DNA of 64,000 nucleotides from Stropharia rugosoannulata (Eukaryota; Basidiomycota; Agaricomycetes; Agaricales; Strophariaceae): positions 1,240,001 through 1,304,000 of the forward strand of contig JANCIK010000012.1 in the NCBI GenBank assembly GCA_028532985.1, read 5' to 3'. The notes below the pieces were generated by a model, which had not been told where the DNA came from, searched no databases, and worked only from the letters and a program-made list of their open reading frames with translations. Below are positions 32,764 to 45,402 of this stretch, piece after piece. Position 1 is the first letter of the stretch, and each line of letters starts with the position of its first letter. A program made the position numbers and the translations under genes.

Positions 32764-35443
32764 TCAACATTTCTGCCACATTTTCACATAGTCGCTGTAA
32801 CAGAGGTGACACATCAGTATAGATACATCGGGTATGTGCATAGAATAGAAAGCAAACGCTGCGAATGCGAATGCTTATACTTACACGACCATAGACCTCT
32901 TCGCCGGGTCGTCGAGCGACCATGTGGGTAGCCACTTGTTCCTGGAGGCCCAGAAGTCGGACATCGCGGCTGCAGACAAACGAAAAAAGGAGGGGAAAAA
33001 GAAAAAGAAAAAAGGGAGATGGGACGTTAGACCGCTTGTGACTCGTGATGAAAAGGGTTGTGTTGGGTGTACGCACTGGGTGACTGGTTCAGCCACGGTT
33101 TCTCAGCTCCATCAGGGAACCACCCGTTAGTACCGCCGACAGCGACGTTTAGGATTAGGTAGAATGCTATAAGGAGAGAAAATAAAATAAATAGTCAGTG
33201 AAGCCCAAATGCGCGGACGGAAATAAGGAAACATAAAAATAAAAACGAAAAAACGAAAAACGTACATTGATCAAACGGCGCCGCCCTCGTTCCATTGCTC
33301 CACGGGTTAGTGAGAATGACCGCCTCGGACCCGTTCTGCACCACCCCGGGGAAGTCGCCGCGCTTGAAAAAGTCCTCGTTGATGTTGAGCTGCAGCATGT
33401 GGTGTAGCCGCGTGTCGACGTATATCCGCCTGTGTGTATGTCGACGATGAGGATTAGGTTATGAAAATGAAAATAGTGATGAACACTAACATGAACGACT
33501 CATCCCACTCCATCGCATACGTATGGAACGTGTCCGACCAGCTGCCGCGCCGTAAGGGCCACCAGCCGAACGTCTTCGAGACGGCGTTGAGCCACGGGAC
33601 AGGCCCCCAGTTCAGCGAGCCGCGGACGAAGTTTGTGCCCCTGTGGTTTTTGGTTTTGCATGTGAGCCTGAGGATACGGTACGGTACGAAACGATGCAGT
33701 AGCACGTACTGTTTGGGATATGAAGGCCCGTTTCCGCGTGCCTCCATTATGTCGATCTCGCCTGTAAGAAAGGGGTATGATTAGCACATGCACACTAGAA
33801 GGACTCGTTCGTTCGTTCATATGCCCTGGCTCGGATGTGCACGAGATGAAGTCAAGCCGTCACAATGAACCGCAAGGCCGACGGGCATCGATATAAATAG
33901 GACAAGGACAAGGACAAGGACAAGGAAAAGATAATTATGACCAGGGCAAAACCATACAACACTCACCGCTCATTGGCCACGGCCCGTACGCGTTGTCCGT
34001 GGGCAGCATCCAGATGGCCGGCCAGAGCTGCATCATCACACATCACCACGTCGATCAGCCACCAGTCTGCGTCGAGGAAGGGTACAGAAATATGCTCACC
34101 CAATCACTACCAGCAACGCAGCGCAGCGCGTGCGAAAGTCAGTTCCGTTTTCTCGAAAGTGGAGGGGGGTGGGAAGGGAAAGGAAAAGGGACTCACCCGG
34201 ACGGAATCTTAGCTCGCACCTCGATCCTTCCAAACTTGATGCTCGCAGTGCGGCGCGTGCTAATGCGCGCGCTCTGGATAGGGTTGATGATCGTGCGCGT
34301 CGTGACGTTGCTCACGGCGGAGCACGCAGCTAGGTACGCGTCCTCGTCGAAATCCGACGGGCCGAACGCACTCGAGTTGAGCGGGAGCGGGTCGGGCGTC
34401 GTATATGATATCCCCTGTGTGATGTTATATGTGCATCCGGTGATGTTGAATATGGACCCGTTGAGGATGGCGGCGTCGCCGATGATGTCTGAGGTTAGCG
34501 TGGGCGTGATGTACAGGAAGCCGTCTTTGACGTATGAGTTGTTCTCTGAGCCCGTCGTCATTTCAAACTCGCCGTTTCTGCGTGCGTGTTAGTGTTTTGC
34601 TACGAAGCGGCTTTGAGAGTGGGCTTACCCAAAACCACTCATGTCGACCTCGCGGAAGAATTTTCCATTCTCCCCGAAGACTCCGTCTTCCGAGTCGAAC
34701 TCCTCGTCCATGACCGGACATAGGTTACCCGATAAGAGCGAGACCTCATGCCAGCCCGTGTACGCGCGCGCAAAGGCGGCCGCGACGCCTGCAAGCATCG
34801 CGGCGTAGGTGACGAGGGTGGCGATGCGCGCGAACGGCTCGCGCCTTCCCACCCACGGCTTCGGCAGGCTCGTCGTGGGTGTGAGCATGGTGGACTTTGC
34901 GCGCTCGCGCTCGATCTTGGCCTCGGACGGCTGGACCGTGCTGTACATCGTCATCGGGCGCGTGCGCGGCGAGGTGAACGCCTCGCGGGAGCGCGCGGAC
35001 AGCGGACGCGATGAGTTGGCGTAGTCGGACATGCCTGTGCGGCTGCCGTAGATGGAGTGCGTCGGGCGGGAGAGATCCGCAGAGCTCGTGGCGACGGAGG
35101 TTGCGCCGCTGCGTGAGACTGTGCTGATGCTGGTGCCGACGTCTGGGAAGGGGAAGCCGTTTCCATTGGGGTTGACGGCGGGGGACGTGCCGGGTGTCTG
35201 GTCTGGGGTGTAGTAGTTCTGGGTGGAGAAGGTGGTGAAGGGGTTCTGTGCTGGGATGCTGAAAGTGAGACTGCGTGGGGTTATTGGAGGCGAATCGCGG
35301 TGGGCGGTGGTGCGGGAGTGGTGGGAGGCCCTGTTGCCTTCTGACTCGAGATCAACTGCGCTGTCGTTGACGAGGAAGCTGGGTGTGGGCGGGACAAGCG
35401 CGTCGGAGGGCGGTGGGGGAGGCATGGCGTGCAGTGCGGTCAA
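32764..35443 (-). CDS. kre6: KRE6/SKN1-type GH16 beta-glucan synthesis-associated protein (copy B)
   Basis: Full-length paralogue of the gene at 22627-25249, with the same exon layout, membrane anchor (IATLVTYAAMLAGVAAAFA), active site GEIDIMEARGN and C-terminus DYVKMWQKC. Exon 1 differs from copy A at roughly ten residues, mostly conservative, such as NDSAVD for NNSAVD and STVSRSG for STIPRSG; the GH16 region differs at even fewer (for example GGTNGWFPDGAE for GSTNGWFPDRAE). Introns differ by small indels, such as a longer AAGGACAAGGAC run near 33900. No frameshift or stop was found, so both copies should be functional. Two nearly identical cell-wall enzymes suggest a recent dosage-type duplication or gene conversion. 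Confidence 0.9.
34100..34106 (-). other. 7-nt microexon of KRE6-type copy B
   Basis: TGATTGG with the same flanking acceptor (CTGGTAG) and donor (GTGAGCAT) as in copy A; required for the SGDW-LWP join. Confidence 0.7.
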
Positions 35444-36852
35444 AGAGCGACAGAGAGATAGATGATTATAAAAGCATTTTGAACCGCTGTGATAACATCA
35501 ACCTTGCTGCTGCACTTTGAGCCCCGAATGGTACGAGCGATCTAGTCGATCTGGATGGGATTCCCCAGATTGATCCCAGCGTATATGAACCGTGAGAACG
35601 GTCTTCAATGATTTACAATGCGCCGGGACAGGATTCCATTGCTCGCAGGTTAGATCGGCTTTCCATACTTTGCTTTCCGATGCATAGCGAGCGACTGTCA
35701 CAAATCCCATCGTCCTTCTCCGTTTAGTCCGACACTTGTTCGGAAGGAAGATCACGACAGCACTGATCGCCACATGCCCATCTCCAGTCTGTACATCGCC
35801 AGCCCATTCCACCTCCATCGGTACAACACGCTCCCTAGCGCGCACAGACAGCTGTTGACAAACGAGACGCGCAGACAAAAAACCACCAGAACGCGCAATT
35901 TTAAAAAAAACCCCAAGTCCACATAGACCTGAGGGCATGTGCACAAACGCGTGTTCTCCGCTTTTCAAGCTAGCTTCACACCTCATGGGCGTCAGGGCAC
36001 GAAGCTTCCAGAACTCCAGCCAGGTACATATCATATCCTTCACGCACGACATAACTCTGATACAGACAAACATGCAGGAGGGAACATAACAGAATAGACA
36101 GATCCCAGGAAGCGACGAGGCACGGAACACTTTTATCCAGCTAGCAACATGAGAAAAGTGCACGGAATTGACACAGCACAGATGAGTCACGCATGGCGCG
36201 CGCGCGCGCGCGAGATGTCCCTAGTCAAGTCCAAGTCTTTTAGCAGCAGGTAGTACATATCGTGCACCCAGCCTATCCGTATCCGTACCTCTCAAAGTCG
36301 CCGAGTCCCCAAACACCCCAGCTTCACCGGGCGGGGGAGCAGGAGTAGTAGTAGAACAGCCTGTCGTCCGGGGAAACTGGAGACTGGAGACTGGCGATTC
36401 ACGCGGATTCGATCGGCAGCCGACCGCTCTCCTCGGATTGCGGATTGCAGAGTCAATTTAGAGGATTCAGCACATAGGCATAGGAATCACGCATCATCAT
36501 CCTATCTGGCAGGCCGTGCACTTCTATCGCCGCCCGGCTTCCCAGGGGCCTGAAGTTGAAGCTCGAACCCCTGATGCATGATGGGTTGGTTGGTTGGGCT
36601 GATCAATAGTGATAGCCAGTCCTGGGAACCCGCAATCGCATTGTGTGAGTGGGAGTGTGAGTGTGTCTTTGGTTGCACCAAGAATAAGATATTGATTGTT
36701 GTGTTTGAACGTTTGAATTTGAACACGCCTGCCTGGCAGCCTGCCGGCCGAGTCCCGACAGGTAGGCCTGACTGGTTTATTCGCTCGCGTATTCCGGTGC
36801 TTTCCTGGCTGCGCACAGGCACGATTCGGGGCCGGCGGGTGGGTGGGCGGGT

Positions 36853-36873
36853 TGGTAGGGTAGGGTAGGGTAG
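36853..36873 (+). repeat. Short interstitial TAGGG array
   Basis: Four TAGGG pentamers followed by a TAGAGGG-rich tail. Resembles the fungal telomere repeat TTAGGG but lacks the second T and is too short to be a telomere. Confidence 0.6.
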
Positions 36874-39280
36874 GGTGGTAGAGGGTAGAGGGTTGGGTGG
36901 AGAGCTTACTAGAGCAGTGCAGTGCAAGAGCTTAGACCGCTGTGCTGTGCTGTACTGTACTGCCATTGGCATACAGAGCCAAATATAGCTCCGTTGACTT
37001 GCCGTTGACGGCTGCCAATGATGGCATGCTTGCCGAAGTCATTGATGGCTAACAATGCAGGTTCTCAATTTCAGTGTTCACACAGTCTAGAGTATGTAAG
37101 TAGGGTTGGGTGGACTCGGAAATTCGTGCATTGCATGCATTACGTGCTATGATATACTATCCTAATGGATGTGTAGGCGAACGGCGGGATATATGTGTAT
37201 GTGCTGTGTATGGCAGATAACGCTAGTTTGAGTTTGAGTTTGACGCGCGGCCAGCAGGTAGTACTCAGTAAGTACATGCACGGTCGGAAATCCTACTCCT
37301 GCCAAATTCCTGCTTCCGATATTATTAGACATACATACGAATCCAGATAGAATCTCGTTGTATGTTATGTTATGTTATTTTATGTATGTATCAGGAGAGG
37401 TATTTTAGCTATCATCTAAACACCGGAAAGCAGTGTAGGCTGATGCACGATAAACACCTATTATGAGAGGTGAAAGCGAAAATTAATGCCGCTTGAGCAA
37501 GATCTCTTTTTTTCCACAGAGCGGGGAGGGGAGGGTCTGGACTTTGTGTAATCAGATCTTAGAGATAGAGGGTATTCTTGTTTTTTTTTCTAGAGCTCTC
37601 TCTGCCGACGATGTGCCTTTGCATGCATATGGTTTGGACTGTGAGTATATCTTGGAAGTGGAAGAAATGTAATATAACAAACCCAGTCTGCGAAAATGTA
37701 CACTCGCGTATTTTTCATAATTTATGCACCTCAGCTGGGTGGGGTCTAAAGGCAGAAGCAGTTCAGATACATACGGTTGTTAACCCCCACCCAATGTTAT
37801 GACTACCCAATGTTATGATTATGTTATGGTATGTTATCTCTGGGAGTAATAAAATCACATCACATCTCATTGATCCATAATGCATAATGAATCATGATTC
37901 GAAGAATGCGTACATACAGCATAATGAAGAATTAAGAAAGCTCCATCATGTCGCAATATTGATCACTTATGCCATGTGTGTGGTGTGCGTGTAGACTCAG
38001 CTAACAGCGCGTGAAAATCACACTCCTGTTCCGGGCCCCGCATAGTCGTCGGAACAGGTAGTTATGGAAGGAAGGAAAAAAGACTAAGACCAGGGGCGCA
38101 ACGGTGTCATACCATACGTACTTAGCGTGTCATACATATGTATGTATGTACTTTTTTCTTTTTTTTTTACACACGTCAATATGTAGTATGTATGTCTCGC
38201 GATAACAAGACAGTGCGACAGGGTAGATGGCGCCTTGTTCTATTAGTGTGTAGGTCACGATGTAATACATATCTCGGTCACTATTACTCTATACTAGCTG
38301 TCCAAGGACAGCAGCTTTAAAGGATCCTAGGACGCGCAAACTCACACGGCAGACGCGGACGCGGACGGGTATGAGCGTGACACGCGGGACGCGCGTATGA
38401 GATACTTAGCCAGGCGTAAGTATGTATGTATTAAACTTTCTGGGACTAAAAATACGCCCGCCAGAGGTACAGTGAAAGAAACAGATGGGTGTACATACAC
38501 TAACTTAGTCTGACAGGGACGGGTGAAAGTGTTATCGGGTGAAGATACGGGTGCCTCGCATTTTTTTCACGGTGTCCAGTCTTATCCTGGACTATGGGCA
38601 TACGCTTCGCGAGTAAAACCACCTCCCTCCCTCGCGAGCCTCCTGCGGTCCCGCCCCTCGCTCTCGCTAGTACTTTAGCGAGGCGAGATGCGCACGCAGA
38701 TTCCCGGCGTGCGCGTGTGCGCGCGTAGGGGGAGCGGGACGAGACTCTTAGGTCTGTCAGTACAGGAATGATCTTGAAATTGTCTCTTGAAGTACACACC
38801 CGCCACGCGCACGCACCCAGGCAGGCGTTCGTGCAGCACCGGGATTCCAGCCTGTCTTAACATGCTATCGAGGTTTTTCCGGATTCACAGATCGAAGATG
38901 CACAAATCGCTCGCTATATAAAGCGAGGCACGCACGTTAGCAGGCCTGGGTGTAAGCTGTGGAGCTTGGAGCTTCGAGTTTCATTATGTGCTATGTATCT
39001 GGATTATTACGAACATGCCAGGGCAGAAATTTAATATCTTGTATCGCTCAGTAGCAGTTGGTATATGCATATGCACTGTCTATGATAACGGTGCTCTGTC
39101 TATGATAACGCCGCCCCGGACAAAAGACCAGCGACCCTCCGACGTCCGCTGTTCGCAGTGCGCATTGTATCATTGTGTAGTATTGGAGGAACCGTAGATA
39201 AGCCCCCCTCCCCCTGCCCGCGTGTTAAATTAGACTCAGGTCCCCGTTACTCAAGGTTTGTTCGTCTTGAAGACATACTT

Positions 39281-39331
39281 ATCATATCCTATCACTTATC
39301 ATATTCTATCATATCATATCAAATCATATCA
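39281..39331 (+). repeat. ATCATATC microsatellite
   Basis: Run of imperfect ATCATATC / ATCA(C/T)TTATC units. Confidence 0.6.
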
Positions 39332-41670
39332 CGCCCAACCAAGTTCTGTCTGACGGCGGACGCGCGTCATGTCATGAGTCAGTGCGACAGCGCTTTGTGA
39401 ATCCCTCTGGCGGGCGTGTACTCAGCACAGGCACGCACAGGCTAGCAAAGCACCGGGAAGCCGCAAAAATACTAAGTACTAGATACTAAGAACAGAAGCG
39501 CGGGCGTGGCAAGTGTGCATTGACACTGTCTGCCTAAAATATCGCTTGCTTTGACATTATCCGTTGTGTGGCGGAAATCCATGTGCTGGCTCTGTCCTGC
39601 CTCGACATTAGCCTCGTACCCCGCCTCTCCGAGTCCTCGTCGGTTTAGAGAGTTAGTTCTTTACTTAGGCGCTGCTCGGTGCGTCATTGAAGCGTCATCG
39701 GGGTAAATGGGTTCTCGTCGGTCCAGATACTCCCATGACGGAATCCCAGACTCCTTCGAAGGCGGGGGAGATCACTGACATGCACGACTACACCGCTCTA
39801 TAATCCGTGCGACCTGCGTTGTGAGGCAGCGCCACAGTCCAATAAACGTCTTCCATGCAAAGGATGGGCTATTATTAAAATTTAATGAAGTGGCAATACT
39901 TCAGGCTCATTTATTTATAGGAGATTGCCGGGGATGCAACGTCCAGCGTTGTTGCTGCCTGCTGCAATCTTTCATGAACACTTCATATGCACCCCCATCA
40001 TCATCAGACTGTATCCAGCGCAGAATATCATCAGAGCGAACCCCAAACCGCACGGTGTGGAGTAGAAACATGAAATGGAAGACTCATGAACTTGAATCTG
40101 TTACGACAGAAAGATGAACAGCACCTTGAACTTAAGTTGGCTGCCAGTGCAGCGTGCCTCCGGGCATTTCCTCCGCCGAGATGTGAAAGAATAGTAGAGC
40201 CGCACTGCGAGCCCTCTCTGTGCATCATTCACATTCACGAACAGTCGCTAACCTTGATATTCTTGGCATGAAGCTGCGCGCGAACGACACTTACGGAGGC
40301 TTATGCACAACAGAAGCAGCAGCAGCAGGTATTATAGACGCAGAATGCCCACCATCCTGGCGACGACAGGCCGCCGTGCAACGCTGATTAGGATTTATCG
40401 CGCCAGTAGATGATGTGCGATAAGCCGCTCACCACTTTGTTGTCCGTGATTGCACTTTGGACTGAAGGTGACGAGAGATATGTAGGGTGGTTGTGATTGT
40501 CCTCCGTGCTCTCCGCTCTCTGTATACGCATTGGGAGCTACGCATACCTTCATACGCGTACTAGGGCGTACTGCAAAAATACGTGTGCCGTATATGTCCA
40601 TTCCCGAATTTGGGCCCTTGCTTCTGTTATGTTATCGCGACAAGGGCGAATATAGGTCTAACTGAATAAAGACAAGCCCAGGGCACTGGTGGGCGCTTGC
40701 CCTGGCGGTGGACTACGTCACAGGGACAAAGCAACTCTAAAAACCTCTCTATAGAGTGCATTATGCAAAGTAAAGAGAGTAAACTAGGGAGGAAAAACCC
40801 GTCTGAACACATAGTAGATAACAACACGCAGCGCTTCATGTTTGCGAAAACCAAGTTACTCGGCACGCAGCGGCACGGTCGCTGGAGGCCGTTGCCAATT
40901 AGAGACAAGCAACGCCTTGTCTTTCAAGTTAAATGATGTCTCCCACGTCCATGTCACTTGTCCAACCAAGCCTCGCGACACACCTGCTTTCTGTTCCGGA
41001 AGAACCTCATTTCCCACTGAATCTGGGTTCAAAGGTTCACTTGTTTCGGAAGGACGGCCTTGTTCTCTAATAAATGGGATTGCCCTCAGGCCAGGCCCGG
41101 TGCCAGCAAATAGTCGGTGCATTCTGCGACTGCGACTAGCGTTGATCCAACGTTGATCTGATCCTCCAGTCATGCAAAGTCAAATGCACGGCTGATTTAA
41201 TGACGAGTCCGGTCAGTGTGAGTCGTACATTCAGTCTGGCAGTGCGCAGGGCTCCTATCTACGGACGATGGTACGCGCCGCTCTGAGGGGTGGAATCCAC
41301 ACTTCCCACGGATTCAGGATCTCCTGGGCTATAATTGAACGACATCCGATCAACAGAGCGGATAGAAAGCGGGAGATGGACATATGTTGCCGAGGGAATA
41401 TTCTTCCTTTCACCGACAGATAGTTCCCCTTTCATATTCAGCGACGTGTACCGCTTTTTGTTGATCAGTCTTCGGGATCTCTCTTTGAATCTCGTTGCAC
41501 AAAAGGCACACCCACCTATCGGGCACGGAATTACTAAGATTTGATTGAATCCACCCGTGCTGCCTTCTCTTTTATACGCCCTCTTGTCTGCCTTCTTGCC
41601 TGTTGGGACTGCAGTGCTGCACGACTGCGCTCTACGCTCCGGCTATCGTCTTTCCTTCTAGCGTCCCGCC

Positions 41671-44600
41671 ATGGAATATGACTCGTTCGACGCAGTCCTC
41701 CATTGGATATTCCGCTCGGTGCGTTGTGTCCTGCATTCAATCCAGCGTGCCAACTAAGCGGCGTGCAGGCCATGGGCTCGTCGTGGTTCAAGCCGACGGA
41801 GGAGAACATCTCCGCAGGTGTTTGTCTGCGGGTCTCCGAGGGCCAGTACAGGACCTTCCCTTACGAAAACCCGTACCTTGCGCCCTTCGAGGCTGCCATA
41901 AAGATGCTTAATCCCCTGGTGGCCTTGAAAGTTCGTACAGCAGCTGTTCATTCGGCGCTGGGCACAGTGTAAGCTTTTAATATTCGCACTTCTCGGAGCG
42001 ACCTATTTTACACACTACTTCTCAGCCCCGAAGACGCGAACGCCATATACATCGATGCGAATACCCGGATTCAGATATTGGATACCATAAGCCACCTATC
42101 CAAGGCCGAGAAGGAGCAGTGCGGGGCGTTTATAGTGAGTGGTCCTTTTTTTGTCGACTATATGCGCCACTCAGCGCCGTGTTCTGCGTGCAGCGCGACG
42201 AGCGCGTGCTGGTCGTCTGGTCTGATGACCTGGACAGCATCGTGCCCCTGGTCAGCGAGTTCGATGAGAAGATGATGAAACTCGTTTGGCGGACGCGCAA
42301 TCGCGCAGCGGCGTCCATCATCACATCCGCCACCACCTCCTCCGTCCCATCAACCACCGCATCCAACGTCAACCTTAACGAGAAGGCCTCCGCGCAGACG
42401 TCCGTGTTCGTCGCAGAGGCCGCGGCCGCTGCCACGGCTGCACTCGCGTCCAAGGAGGCCGGCGAGCCTGCGGTGGTGGCCGCCACAGCAGCGACAGAGA
42501 AGAAGGCCCGGTGGTGGGGCTGGAGCTGGCGGCTGGGGAAGAAGACGCCCGCTAGCGCGTCTGCTGCGGATCCAGAAAAAGGCCCCATCGTGCAGGCGCG
42601 GCCCATCAGGCTCTTCGCGCCCCTGTACAGCGGTCTGGGAGTGGGCCTTTCCATATGTGCGTGCCCATCTGGCCTCGCCGCTGTTGTCTGCTACTTAGTC
42701 TGCTTACCTGGCGCCCAGTCTTCATCGGCGCCGGGGTTACCACGCTCTTACAGGAGTGGAGATTGGATCACGATTTCAGGCGCTTTGCGCTCTTGGTTAC
42801 AAGCCCCTTCCTCGCCTGCGTGTCACTGGTAAGCAACTGCCACCAAATAGATCACTTCGTTCACATCCGCCTGACGTGCTGCTTGTGTGAATACAGTTTT
42901 TCACACTGCAAATAATTACAACGCTCTCTATGATGTACGTTATTCGGGTTCTGCCTATGCAGCCTAACTGACTTGTTACGTCCCGCCGCAGCATTGGGCC
43001 CATCGCACAGTATCACGAGAACTCGAAGTATTACTCTGCTGTGCGCCCAGACCCCAACCCCGAAGTCGACCAGAATCTGCCCCACATCACCATCGAAATG
43101 CCAGTGTACAAAGAGAACCTCGAAGCGACAATGTAAGCATTCGTTCCTTCTGATAATCTCGCACGGGTCCGGCAGCATGCTCGGCGAGCATATCGCTATC
43201 ATCCTCTTTGAAAGTGCTTAACTGCGCTAATTAACCTACACGTGATCGCGCGCCACTATTGTCAAACTGCCATAGTCTTTTGGCTTTAAGTTTCGCGATG
43301 TCTGCTTCACTTATGCTCACATCCCTTCGTTGACAGCGCGCTTTCGGTGTTCTCGCTCAAGAAGGCGATGCAGACGTACGCGCGGCAGGGGGGAACGTCG
43401 TCCATTTTTATCCACGATGACGGGCTACAGGTTTTGAGCGAGGAGGAAAGGCAGAAGCGCATCTCGTTCTACACCGACCACAACATTGGCTGGGTGGCAC
43501 GTCCCCCGCACTCTTCCGACGTAGACGGTTTCAAGCGTGCAGGACGGTTCAAAAAAGCATCAAATATGAATTTTGGCCTACTTGTGCGCTATATTACTCT
43601 TCTTGGAGTGTGGTTCGTAACTTATGCTTTCATACAGCTTTCGCTATGTATGGAGAAACACATTCTGGAGCTTGAGGCTGCGGGGTACGAAGGCGAGCTT
43701 GGGCTCGAGGATTACGCGCTTGAGCTTGCCATTGAGGAAACGTACGAGAAGACCGGGAAGAAGTGGAGACCTTGGGCTAAGAACGCGAGATCGCTTCGGA
43801 TGGGTGATATAATTTTAATCGTCGACGCCGATACTATTGTGCCAGAGGTGAGTAGCATAGAAATGCTATTTTCGTCGCTTACGGCTGACGGGTTATTAAT
43901 AGGACTGCTTCCGCGACGCTGCACGTGAGCTTTCGGAATGTCCCGAAGTTGCCATCATTCAACACGAATCGGGTAAGTGCCTTTCCTCCTGGGGTCAAGT
44001 AGGAACAACGCTCAACCATTGGTATTTTATTTAATTGTATTGCAGATGTTATGCAGGTCGCCCACCATTTCTTTGAGAATGGTATCGCTCACTTCACGAG
44101 GCGGATCAATAAATGTATCTCCTTGTCTTGCGCTAACGGTGAAGTCGCCCCCTTCGTCGGCCACAACGCCTTCCTCCGCTGGACTGCCATTCAGGACGCG
44201 GCCTTCGTGGATCCAGCGGATGGCATCAAGAAGATTTGGTCAGAGAGTAACGTCTCTGAGGACTTCGATATGGCTCTGCGGCTTATGCTTAAAGGATATT
44301 CGATTCGATGGGCGAACTACTCTGACGGAGGATTTAAAGAAGGAGTCTCTCTAACTGTTGATGATGAGCTCAATCGGTGGCAAAAGTACGCCTATGGTAC
44401 GGTAATTCCTCTTGTTTAATGCACCAGAATTGACCTGGAAGATAGGTTGCAATGAGCTGCTTTTCAACCCCATCAAAGACTGGTGGCGCTTAGGTCCGAT
44501 TACTAAGCAACTCCGCGTCTTCATCTGGTCCAGCGCACCTATGCACTACAAGATCTCAATGCTTTCATACATGTTTAGTTATTACGGCATTGCAGCAGGT

Positions 44601-45402
44601 GCTTTCTTGTCGTTACTGAACTACCTGATACTCGGGTGGTCCTTCGACGTCGACGGGTTCTTCATGCACAGTTTGGAAGTTCTCCTTGCGGTCACGGTCG
44701 TTTTCCCAGCTGGTGGAAACTTGGCGTTTACCGTCCTAGAGTATCGCCTCGGAAAGCGCGATTTGTTCTCAGCGGCCTTCGAAAACTTCTCATATGTCCC
44801 GTTCTTGTGAGTAGCTTCACCGCAGAGCGAAATACACCGTGTTCCTGCAGTTACTAATGAAAATACGCTAGCTGGTTTTTCTTCTCTGGAATCAGTGTTC
44901 ATGTGTCAGCCGCCATCCTGGCTCACTTATTCTCGTATAACATCACATGGGGAGCTACGAAGAAGGTACGCACTCAAGGGTCCTCGTTCTGGATTATATT
45001 GATCGTCTGCGCAGGAAGTCGAGCGGTCCAATTTCTGGCTCGAGAGTCCGCGCATATTCAAGCGGTACTGGTTCGTGTTTTTAATATCTGGCCTCTCTCT
45101 CGCAGCGATTGCGGTTCTCTCGACAAGTTTGATCCCAATGGGATGGCGAATCGAGTCGACTTCATGGGCACTCTTCCTCCCCTTGATGTACGTCACGGCA
45201 GCAATTTACTCTCTGTTCTAAACTCAAAAACTGATCCGTGGCCGTATATTTTTTTCTTTCACAGAACTGTCGCAGCGGGACATATTCTATTCCCAGTACG
45301 TGTTATATTTAATTGATAACAAATGCGCGGATTGACTGACCTACTCCGTGTCTTCAATCGCAGTTTGTCCTCAACCCCTGGTTTGTGACATTTTCATTCT
45401 AG
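41671..45402 (+). CDS. Membrane GT2 glycosyltransferase (polysaccharide-synthase-like)
   Basis: Multi-exon gene for a processive-type family 2 glycosyltransferase with several membrane spans; fungal members are presumed to act on a surface or secreted polysaccharide, substrate unknown. Exon 1 is 41671-41718 (MEYDSFDAVLHWIFRS), exon 2 starts at 41769 (AMGSSWFKPTEENIS). An Ala/Lys-rich insert (about 42300-42600) precedes the first membrane helices (VFIGAGVTTLL, FALLVTSPFLACVSL). Catalytic region: VYKENLEATI, SIFIHDDGLQ, the DxD motif LIVDADTIVPE, VGHNAFLRW, SEDFDMALRL and RWQKYAYGCNELLFNP. The C-terminal half is hydrophobic (ISMLSYMFSYYGIAAGAFLS, AVTVVFPAGGNLAF). The last exons join as FP-FVLNPWFVTFSF with stop at 45400-45402. 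Small introns throughout and an intact frame. Confidence 0.85.

Larger units (their letters stand above)
32150..35604 (-). repeat. Segmental duplication, copy B
   Basis: Counterpart of 22050-25399, same orientation. Right-hand similarity ends at GTGAGAACGG (35604), exactly where copy A passes into the truncated third gene. Confidence 0.85.
35605..41670. other. Gene-poor, low-complexity region
   Basis: About 6 kb without a supported gene. It holds microsatellites: (GC)n at 36196-36213, TAGGG repeats at 36853-36873, TGTTA/TATG-rich tracts near 37360-37390, and an ATCAT(A/T) tract at about 39281-39331. There is an isolated TATATAAAG at about 38918 with no credible ORF after it. The longest ORF (35498-36190, minus) has no family features and runs across promoter DNA of copy B. 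Confidence 0.5.

Noticed and set aside
35498..36190. 230-codon minus-strand ORF upstream of KRE6-type copy B
   Set aside because: No domain, odd composition, overlaps the duplicated promoter region and has no paralogue; treated as chance ORF.
36853..36873. TAGGG array as a telomere or chromosome-end mark
   Set aside because: Only four units of a pentamer, with ordinary sequence and genes on both sides.
38915..39400. TATATAAAG promoter followed by a gene
   Set aside because: No ORF or splice chain downstream with coding character.
40600..41560. Short ORFs before the GT2 gene as extra 5' exons
   Set aside because: The GT2 protein already has a family-typical N-terminus at 41671; none of the upstream ORFs joins in frame.
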